Shown here: in pieces, positions 42,133-47,985 of the stretch
Position numbering within the stretch: the stretch's first letter is position 1
Layout of the letters: every line of letters begins with the position of its first letter
NCBI GenBank assembly: GCA_964396245.1
Contig: CAYNEO010000028.1
Span: 1-47,985, forward strand
From: CAYNEO01 sp964396245
GTDB lineage: Bacteria; Zixibacteria; MSB-5A5; GN15; FEB-12
Reading direction: 5' to 3'
DNA: 47,985 bases
The notes under the pieces: generated by a model
The model's input: only the letters and a program-made list of their open reading frames with translations
What the model was told of the DNA's origin: nothing
The model's database searches: none
Program-made: the position numbers and the translations under genes

Positions 42133-42674
42133 TCGGCAATCTTGATTTTGAACTTGCCACGGTAGGTCAGCGAATCGCCGCTGTTGTTGCGATACTCCCC
42201 ATCCAGGGCACAGAACATTCTTTGATTGGCGATTGAGTCAATCGTCAGCTCCCCGTCACTCGGCAGGAAGATTTTCGTTTCGGCCGACTGTTCGTATCGG
42301 CCGAGGATTTGCACGAATGATCTGTCGGCAAGATCAAATTCACCGGCCTGCGGCTCCGGCGGCAGCTCGATGTATATGAGTGTCTGGAAATACTCGTCGT
42401 AGCTGAGAAACCAGGTTTCGGTCAGGTCTGATTTGAGTCCTTTACCCCGGGTACCGGTATGCAGGATAATACAGTTTCCGTCACCCTGCACGATTTTCTG
42501 CTCCGCATACGGGTCGCTGATGACCGCACCGACCACGTACTCCGTTTGCTCGACCTTGATTTTGTCCTGACCGCTTTCGGTCACCATGTACAGGTCGGTT
42601 CGATAACGGCTGATGCAGGCCGGACCGAGGGTGAGTATCAACGGGATGAGCAGTATGCCTGTGCGTTTTACCAT
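42129..42674 (-). CDS. uncharacterised small exported protein
   Basis: A 181-aa protein with an N-terminal signal-like segment MVKRTGILLIPLILTLGPAC; the Cys at 20 could be lipidated, but the GPAC context is not a classical lipobox. The mature part is beta-rich with many charged residues and ends in TYRGKFKIKIAD. I do not recognise a family. It lies downstream of the GNAT protein (57 bases) on the same strand, so it may be co-transcribed with the sphingolipid-like genes. Confidence 0.65.
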   Translation of the reverse strand: MVKRTGILLIPLILTLGPACISRYRTDLYMVTESGQDKIKVEQTEYVVGAVISDPYAEQKIVQGDGNCIILHTGTRGKGLKSDLTETWFLSYDEYFQTLIYIELPPEPQAGEFDLADRSFVQILGRYEQSAETKIFLPSDGELTIDSIANQRMFCALDGEYRNNSGDSLTYRGKFKIKIAD

Positions 42675-42731
42675 GTCATCAATAAGGACTATTCCGGGCG
42701 GGGAGTGTTTAATGCAAAATCCCGCCCGCGG

Positions 42732-43856
42732 TTACAGGGGCATTTCGACGATGCGGTAGCGCTTGTAGAGGACGGAGCCCATATCCTCGGCGGCGCGACG
42801 CATGAGTTCGTTAGTTTCGAGCACCCACGATATTTCTCCCCAGTACTCTTTAATCACACCGGTCGTGAACGTTTCGATATACATCATCATGTCGATGCCG
42901 CGCTTTTGATATTCCGGAATGACACCCATGGTGATAATACGGACAGAGTTGATTTTGCTGAAGATCTTGGTATGCCAGAGCAGTTTCAACAAACCGAACG
43001 GGAACAGCCGACCGTTCAGGTGAATCAGCGCCTGGTTGATATTGGGCAGGGAGAGGCTGAAGGCGACCGGTTTGCCCTCATGTTCGGCGATGAGGACGAA
43101 GTCGGGATCGACAATCTGCTTGAGATCTTTGGCCATGTAGGAGAATTCCGCCTCGTCCATGGGGACGAAGCCCCAGTTCATGCTCCACGCGGCGTTATAG
43201 ATTTCCCGGATTCGCCGTACCTCGTTATCGAAGTCTTTCATGTTGATCTTGCGGATGGTGATGTTTGACCGCTGACGGAGTTTCTCAACGAGAGTGCGGA
43301 CACGATCCGAGATCTGGTTTTCCTCGCATATCTTGTAAGCCAGCAGGTCCATGACTTTTTTCAGACCGAACCGTTCGGCAAATTTGGGCTGATACGGCCG
43401 GTTATAGGTCATCATGACCATCGGGGGACTGTCGAAACCCTCGACGAGGAAACCGATTTCGTGGTTGGTGGAGAAGTTCATGGGTCCCCGCATCCGCTCC
43501 ATACCATCCTTTTTCAGGGTGATCATGGCGACTTTGAGCAGCTTGGATGCGATCTCATAATCATCGGGCGTATCGAAAAATCCGAAAAAGCCGATGCGTT
43601 CTTCGTGATACTGGTTGTGCTTGAAATTGATGCAGGTCGCGATTCGTCCGCAGACCTCGCCGTCGCGCATGGCCAGAAACAGCTTGGTTTTCGCGCCGCG
43701 GTAGAAGGGATTTTTCTTCTTATCGAAAAACTCGTATCGCTCGATGAGCAGGGGCGGCACGTAGTTGGGGTCGTCCTTGTACAGCCGATAAGGATACTTA
43801 ATGAACTGTTTCAGCTGGCCTTTGGACTCGACCTCGACAACTTCAACTTCAGACAT
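42732..43856 (-). CDS. GNAT-fold acyltransferase-like protein; candidate bacterial ceramide synthase
   Basis: A 374-aa protein containing a GNAT-like fold. An N-terminal region with FIKYPYRLYKDDPNYVPPL and GRIATCIN is followed by a C-terminal acyltransferase domain with VLIAEHEGKPVAFSLSLPN and MGVIPEYQKRGIDMMMY, the latter corresponding to the acyl-CoA-binding A motif (Q/RxxGxG/A-like, here QKRGID). It sits three bases downstream of a serine-palmitoyltransferase-like gene. In Caulobacter a GNAT-family protein is the ceramide synthase acting with serine palmitoyltransferase, so N-acylation of a sphingoid base is a reasonable hypothesis. Direct similarity to that enzyme was not tested. Confidence 0.75.
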   Translation of the reverse strand: MSEVEVVEVESKGQLKQFIKYPYRLYKDDPNYVPPLLIERYEFFDKKKNPFYRGAKTKLFLAMRDGEVCGRIATCINFKHNQYHEERIGFFGFFDTPDDYEIASKLLKVAMITLKKDGMERMRGPMNFSTNHEIGFLVEGFDSPPMVMMTYNRPYQPKFAERFGLKKVMDLLAYKICEENQISDRVRTLVEKLRQRSNITIRKINMKDFDNEVRRIREIYNAAWSMNWGFVPMDEAEFSYMAKDLKQIVDPDFVLIAEHEGKPVAFSLSLPNINQALIHLNGRLFPFGLLKLLWHTKIFSKINSVRIITMGVIPEYQKRGIDMMMYIETFTTGVIKEYWGEISWVLETNELMRRAAEDMGSVLYKRYRIVEMPL

Positions 43857-43859
43857 AGG

Positions 43860-45086
43860 CTATGAGATCAGACCCTTCTCCCGGGCGATTTTTGCGACTA
43901 CCTCAACCACCCGGTCAAGTTGTTTATCGGTATGGGTAGCCGTATAAGATGTGCGAATAATAGCCTGTCCGGGGGGCACGGCCGGGGATACAACCGGGTT
44001 GGTGAACACGCCGTTGTCGAAGAGCGCCTTCCAGAAGGCAAAGCATTCGAGATCGGCGCCGACGACGATGGGCACGATGGGGGATTCGGTTTTGCCGATA
44101 TTCAGGCCGAGATTGCGGAAATCACGCTGGATGCGATGGGCGTTTTTCCAGAGGTGCTCTCTTCGCTCAGGCTCCGATTCGATAATGTCAAGGGCGGCCA
44201 GAACGGCTGCCGCCGAAGGGGGCGGAATGGACGCGGAGAATATCAGCTCACGGGCGTTATGCTTGACGAAGTCCATGACCCGCGCCGAGCCGGCGACAAA
44301 GCCGCCGAGCGCGGCGAATGATTTTGAGAAGGTGCCCATGATCAGGTCTACTTTGTCGGTGAGACCGAAGTGCTCGGCGGTGCCGGCGCCGGTATCACCG
44401 AGGACGCCGACCGCATGGGCATCATCGATCATGACACGCGCGTTGTACTTTTCAGCGATCTCCACCAGTTCGGGGAGCTTGATAATATCTCCCTCCATGG
44501 AGAAGATGCCATCGGCCACGATCAGAATTCCACCGCGGGTGCTGTTATTGCGCACGTTATTCAGGACGCGGTCGAGATCCTGCATGTCGTTGTGCGCGAA
44601 CTTGTGAATTTTTCCGTACGACAGGCGACAACCGTCGACTATGGAGGCATGATCCTGTCGGTCGATGACAACGGCGTCGCTTTTGCCCACGAGGCACGAG
44701 ATCGTGCCGAGATTGGTCTGAAATCCGGTAGAGAAAACGAGTGCGGCTTCTTTGCCGACGAACTTTGCGAGACGGCTTTCGAGCTCAAGGTGAAGGTCGA
44801 GCGTACCGTTGAGGAATCGGGAGCCGGTGCAACCGGTGCCGTACTTTCGGGCAGCCTCGGCGGCGGCCTCTTTGACCTTAGGGTGATCGACAAGCCCGAG
44901 ATAATTATTCGAGCCGACCATGATGCATCGCTTGCCGTCGACGACGACTTCGTCGCCGGGGGCTGACTGAACCGGGTGGAAATAGGGATAAATCCCGAGT
45001 TTCCGCACCATATCAGGGTCGTTATAGTTGTAACACTTTTCGAACACGTCGTTGTACGTAACCGTTGTTTTGTCGTCCGTCTGCAA
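43860..45086 (-). CDS. serine palmitoyltransferase-like alpha-oxoamine synthase
   Basis: A 408-aa PLP enzyme that joins an amino acid with an acyl thioester. Landmarks: GSNNYLGLVDHP, GTGCTGSRFLNGTLDLHLELE, the DHASIVDG histidine segment, DDAHAVGVLGDTGAGTAEHFG, and the PLP lysine in GTFSKSFAALGGFVAGS. The early YPYFHPVQS and SFSAS-like FSASIPPP stretches resemble Bacteroidetes serine palmitoyltransferases more than glycine C-acetyltransferase (Kbl) or BioF. This would start sphingolipid synthesis; Kbl is the main alternative. No Tdh partner of Kbl is adjacent. TTG start, supported by AAGGAG five to six bases upstream. Confidence 0.82.
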   Translation of the reverse strand: MQTDDKTTVTYNDVFEKCYNYNDPDMVRKLGIYPYFHPVQSAPGDEVVVDGKRCIMVGSNNYLGLVDHPKVKEAAAEAARKYGTGCTGSRFLNGTLDLHLELESRLAKFVGKEAALVFSTGFQTNLGTISCLVGKSDAVVIDRQDHASIVDGCRLSYGKIHKFAHNDMQDLDRVLNNVRNNSTRGGILIVADGIFSMEGDIIKLPELVEIAEKYNARVMIDDAHAVGVLGDTGAGTAEHFGLTDKVDLIMGTFSKSFAALGGFVAGSARVMDFVKHNARELIFSASIPPPSAAAVLAALDIIESEPERREHLWKNAHRIQRDFRNLGLNIGKTESPIVPIVVGADLECFAFWKALFDNGVFTNPVVSPAVPPGQAIIRTSYTATHTDKQLDRVVEVVAKIAREKGLIS

Positions 45087-45345
45087 ACTGACTCCTTCTC
45101 ATTCGTATTCAGATTGATTTCGGGCGCACATTGGACCTTCCATAAAACGACTTTTGAGGTAATTTGTCAACAAGAGAGGCGTGCGGCCGGAAACTTTTTT
45201 CCACCCACGGGGAGGCGTTAAGTCATTATCAGTTGGTCGGTTGATAAGCTCTTCTTGCGAAATTTGTCGTCCGGGGGTATACTGGTTACGGGTTTCTCTA
45301 CAAGGCTGTTTTCTACACTGCTGCGGCCTCCGGAAAAGAGTGTTT

Positions 45346-45816
45346 ATGTTAAAAATCACGGTTCCCGGCTTTGAGCCGGTCACATTAGTGCACCTTGTCT
45401 GTGATTTTTCCGGCACGCTGTCGGTTGACGGCGAGCTTGTGCCCGGGGTCAAGGAACGGCTGAATCAGCTCGCTGAGACGTTCGAGATTCATATTCTCAC
45501 GGCCGACACCCACGGTGGTGCGAGAACGGCCCTGGAAGGCGTTAGGGCGAAGGTTCATATCCTCGAAGGCGAGACACACAGCCTGGTGAAGGCTGATTAC
45601 GTGCGGAATCTCGGCGCTGATTCGGTAGTTGCAGTCGGGAACGGCAATAATGATCGCAAGATGCTGAAAATTGCCAAAATCAGTATTGCGGTCTGTATTG
45701 AGGAAGGTTGTGCGGCGAGGGCGGTGGAGGCGGCCGATTTACTTGTCACATCGGCGACCGACGCCCTTGATTTGTTGCTGAAACCGAATCGCCTGATAGC
45801 CGGGCTGCGAGTTTAG
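45346..45816 (+). CDS. soluble HAD-family protein related to P-type ATPase catalytic domain
   Basis: A 156-aa protein similar to the soluble P-type-ATPase-like HAD proteins. Motif I is LVCDFSGTLSVDG (nucleophile Asp followed by FSGTL), motif II lies in ILTADTHGG, and motif IV is VAVGNGNNDRKMLK, the counterpart of the ATPase GDGxNDxxAL. The membrane part of a P-type ATPase is absent, and length suits the free-standing family, whose role is unknown. The ATG at 45346 has a purine-rich GGAAAAGAG upstream; the open frame to 45181 has no family similarity. It converges on the propeller gene, six bases apart. Confidence 0.8.
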   Translation: MLKITVPGFEPVTLVHLVCDFSGTLSVDGELVPGVKERLNQLAETFEIHILTADTHGGARTALEGVRAKVHILEGETHSLVKADYVRNLGADSVVAVGNGNNDRKMLKIAKISIAVCIEEGCAARAVEAADLLVTSATDALDLLLKPNRLIAGLRV

Positions 45817-45822
45817 CTCCTT

Positions 45823-47586
45823 TTAGCGGCCGTAGTGGATAACGGACCCCTTGACCCCTGTGAAATAGATATTCTCGGCCGAGGTTCCGTCGATGCCGGT
45901 GAGGTCGAAGCGAGCCGGGAAGCCGACGGATTTCCACGAAGCGCCATCGTAATGGATGAGCGCCCCTCCCCTGCCGGCGGCGTAGATGTTATAGGATGCG
46001 GTTCCCCAGATTGATGTGAGGTCTTCATTCACCCTGATAGACATATCGGTCCAGTCCTGACCGTCGAAATGACGCACATTTCCCCCGGCGCAGGCTATAT
46101 ACAGATCATAAGGGGAGGTCCCCCAGATGCCGAATATGGGACGGGCGGTGCCGCTTTCGATTTCGTACCAGCCGATACCGTTGAATTGAAGCAGAGTCCC
46201 GTGTTCTCCTCCGGCATAAACATTGGTGGGTGAGGTGCCGAAGACGGCGTAGAGGGTGTTGCTGGTTATGCCTGTCTCCGTTTTCCACTCCACACCATCA
46301 TACGTAACGATCTTGCCTCTATCGCCGACGGCAAAGATACTGGATTCCGAGGCGCCCCATATGGATCGGAGCGTTACCGGAAGCCCGGCAGGCAAAGTGC
46401 TCCATTGGGAGCCGTCGTAGTGATACATGTATGGTCCGAGACCGACGGCATAGATATTATTCATGTCGGTTCCCCAGACGGCGTAGAGGTCCCAGATTGT
46501 GTTGCTCTGCATTCGCTGCCAGCCGGCGCCGTCATTGAGCAGGATGCTCCCTGACTTTCCTACGGCGACGGCTTGTCCGTCGGGAGCCGTCCAGACACCT
46601 TGAAGGTCGTTCTCCGTGACTCCGGTCATCACCGTGCTCAGGGAATCACCATCACTCTGAAGGATAGTACCGAGTCCACCGACCATAATTACCGGACCAT
46701 CTTCGCTTCCCTTGACATCGTAAAGCCATTCGACCGTGCCGCTGTTCATCTCGGTCCACTGGGCGCCGTCAAAGTGGATAATAGTCCCGTAACGTCCGAC
46801 GGCATACACGTCGCTGTCGGACTGTCCCCAGACGGCCCACAACCACTCGGAAGTGGGGCTAGCGACTGAATCCCACGTGTTTCCGTCGTAGCGAAGAATG
46901 CGGCCCAGGTTGCCGACAGCGAACAGGGTGTCCGTGGCAGGTCCCCAGATTCCTGAGAGCGTGTTCGTGACATTTGTCGCCATGGGCTCCCACGCGGTAT
47001 CCTGATAGTGATAGGCTGCGCCCGAGCGGCCGACGGCGTAAACGTCTCTGCCTGCAAATCCCCACATGTCGGTAATGCTGAGTGATTGGTCGCCGGTGAT
47101 ATCCTGCCAGGAGACGCCGTTATAGTACGCCACCACTCCGTTGGGAGTGCCGGCGTACATGTTGTCTGAAGAGTCTCCCCAGAGCGCTTCGAAGGCTTCG
47201 CCGGACGTGGGCAGCTGCGCCATGGTCACAAAGGAAGCATCGTAGTAGGCGCAGAGGAATCCATTGGCCTGCCCGCCAAAGAGGACGCCGTCCGCTGTGC
47301 CGAACAGGGAATAGAAGTCTTCACTCTGGCCGGTCGGGGCGGTGGTCCATTCGGTTCCGTCGTAGTGCATCATTGTTCCGGCGAGATCTCCAACCACGAT
47401 GATATCATCGGGGGAATTAACCCAGACAGCACGGAATGTGGCTCCGGTTGTCTGGAGCTGCCAGAGGGGTTCTCCGGTGTCGGCGGGGGGTTCGAGCGGG
47501 GCGGTCTCATTTTCGCCGCAGGACGACCACAGAAGCAGGCTCAGGAGGATAATTACGGGACAAGCTTTACGGAAGCGCAGACGCAT
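45823..47586 (-). CDS. lipoprotein made of 14 propeller-like repeats
   Basis: A 587-aa lipoprotein. The signal peptide ends in LLWSSC (cysteine 23). From about residue 45 to the end the chain consists of 14 units of about 39-40 residues with pattern (L/I)xxIWGxxxxxIYAVGxxGxIxHYDGxxW. Typical units are AVWGQSDSDVYAVGRYG and SIWGASESSIFAVGDRG. Units 2, 7 and 12 are the most degenerate. Fourteen units would suit two seven-bladed beta propellers. Such proteins bind partners or ligands; function unknown. The ATG at 47586 has GGAG upstream; the frame is open to 47634 but without signal character. Confidence 0.82.
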   Translation of the reverse strand: MRLRFRKACPVIILLSLLLWSSCGENETAPLEPPADTGEPLWQLQTTGATFRAVWVNSPDDIIVVGDLAGTMMHYDGTEWTTAPTGQSEDFYSLFGTADGVLFGGQANGFLCAYYDASFVTMAQLPTSGEAFEALWGDSSDNMYAGTPNGVVAYYNGVSWQDITGDQSLSITDMWGFAGRDVYAVGRSGAAYHYQDTAWEPMATNVTNTLSGIWGPATDTLFAVGNLGRILRYDGNTWDSVASPTSEWLWAVWGQSDSDVYAVGRYGTIIHFDGAQWTEMNSGTVEWLYDVKGSEDGPVIMVGGLGTILQSDGDSLSTVMTGVTENDLQGVWTAPDGQAVAVGKSGSILLNDGAGWQRMQSNTIWDLYAVWGTDMNNIYAVGLGPYMYHYDGSQWSTLPAGLPVTLRSIWGASESSIFAVGDRGKIVTYDGVEWKTETGITSNTLYAVFGTSPTNVYAGGEHGTLLQFNGIGWYEIESGTARPIFGIWGTSPYDLYIACAGGNVRHFDGQDWTDMSIRVNEDLTSIWGTASYNIYAAGRGGALIHYDGASWKSVGFPARFDLTGIDGTSAENIYFTGVKGSVIHYGR

Positions 47587-47725
47587 ATTTGTTCTCCTCC
47601 CCACGGGTGACATCGACTCGAGCGCAACGGACACTGATTTGTACTCATGAATGATCTACAGCCCCAATATACGGTTCCATTTACTGACGGACAAGTCGGC
47701 AAATCGTTTAAGCCGGCTATATGGC

Positions 47726-47756
47726 AAAAAAAGTACCGGCCCCGAGGGGCCGGTAC
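47726..47756 (-). terminator. intrinsic terminator after serC
   Basis: On the minus strand, GTACCGGCCCC (47756-47746) pairs with GGGGCCGGTAC (47743-47733) and runs into seven T residues (47732-47726). It lies 25 bases beyond the serC stop. Confidence 0.92.
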
Positions 47757-47780
47757 GGGCGAGAATCTATGGTAAACGCA

Positions 47781-47985
47781 CTAGGCGTTCTTCTTTTTGA
47801 ACGATTCCATAAAGTCGGCGAGTTTCTCGGCTGCCTCGAGGGTAATGGCGTTGTAGAGAGAAACCCGTATGCCGCCCACGGAGCGGTGGCCTTTCAGACC
47901 GACGAATCCGGCTGCCTTGGCCTCGGAAACGAATTTCTTCTCGAGATCTTCGTTGGGCAGACGCATGGTGATATTCATCCAGCTG
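47781..47985 (-). CDS. serC: phosphoserine aminotransferase, C-terminal part
   Basis: The visible 68 residues are the 3' end of a phosphoserine aminotransferase, the PLP enzyme of serine biosynthesis that transaminates 3-phosphohydroxypyruvate. MNITMRLP, the conserved GFVGLKGHRSVGGIRVSLYNA and a final helix ending SFKKKNA match the C-terminal domain of SerC. The gene continues past the window edge; the ATG inside the visible part is not its start. Serine produced here is a substrate of the serine-palmitoyltransferase-like enzyme 2.7 kb away, though no operon link is seen. Confidence 0.9.
   Translation of the reverse strand, partial: SWMNITMRLPNEDLEKKFVSEAKAAGFVGLKGHRSVGGIRVSLYNAITLEAAEKLADFMESFKKKNA

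Noticed and set aside
42459..43268. 269-aa plus-strand ORF opposite the GNAT gene
   Set aside because: Antisense shadow with low-complexity His/Asp/Gly content; the opposite frame carries the acyltransferase motifs.

Overview
The window reads as chromosomal DNA from a Gram-negative-type (two-membrane) bacterium of moderately high GC. Evidence for an outer membrane is the tandem LptF/LptG-type permease pair, at least five proteins with lipobox signal peptides, and a MurQ cell-wall recycling enzyme. A serine-palmitoyltransferase-type enzyme, an inositol-phosphate synthase and several uncharacterised lipoproteins suggest the FCB superphylum, perhaps a candidate phylum such as Zixibacteria. This placement is inference from gene content and style; no taxonomic marker was compared. 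I see no phage, IS element, CRISPR array or integron. Genes are tightly packed, with many ATGA, GTGA and TAATG overlaps.

Layout. 1-77: 3'-truncated tRNA-Ser(GGA), minus strand, followed by a 377-bp non-coding stretch of repeats. 455-2912 (minus): HD/OB-fold nuclease, fetA and fetB iron-export ABC genes. 3013-6220 (plus): lptF, lptG and a methyltransferase, ending at a strong terminator. 6302-19560 (minus): a fourteen-gene co-directional block: obg, dprA, HPr, enzyme I, phosphoglucose/phosphomannose isomerase, a DUF1858 protein, four uncharacterised membrane proteins plus a lipoprotein, a sugar nucleotidyltransferase, metK and ahcY. 19687-22287 (plus): CDP-alcohol phosphatidyltransferase, PfkB kinase, nitroreductase and a CsaA-like protein. 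22284-22931 (minus): a TetR regulator with a palindrome at its promoter. 23083-24297 (plus): inositol-3-phosphate synthase with a basic tail. 24454-29875 (plus): tmk, S41 peptidase, HAD phosphatase and an 833-aa nucleotidyltransferase/mutase fusion. 30126-37423 (plus): chemoreceptor with a CZB domain, asnS, a lipoprotein, murQ and another lipoprotein. 37552-38418 (minus): TPR lipoprotein. 38580-42132 (plus): divergent DprA paralogue, YigZ, PfkB kinase, PAP2 phosphatase and macro-domain protein. 42129-45086 (minus): small exported protein, GNAT protein and serine-palmitoyltransferase-like enzyme. 45346-47985: HAD protein (plus), 14-repeat propeller lipoprotein (minus) and the 3' end of serC (minus).

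Themes. The most interesting content concerns lipids and the envelope. An inositol-3-phosphate synthase, an AIPS/PIPS-like CDP-alcohol phosphotransferase, a serine-palmitoyltransferase-like enzyme and an adjacent GNAT protein (possible ceramide synthase) could together make inositol phospholipids and sphingolipids. The cluster of four membrane proteins plus a lipoprotein (9833-13986) is the best candidate for an undescribed system. The mutase half of the 833-aa fusion has lost its known catalytic residues. A structured minus-strand RNA candidate with its own promoter and terminator lies in the 33.7-33.9 kb intergenic region.
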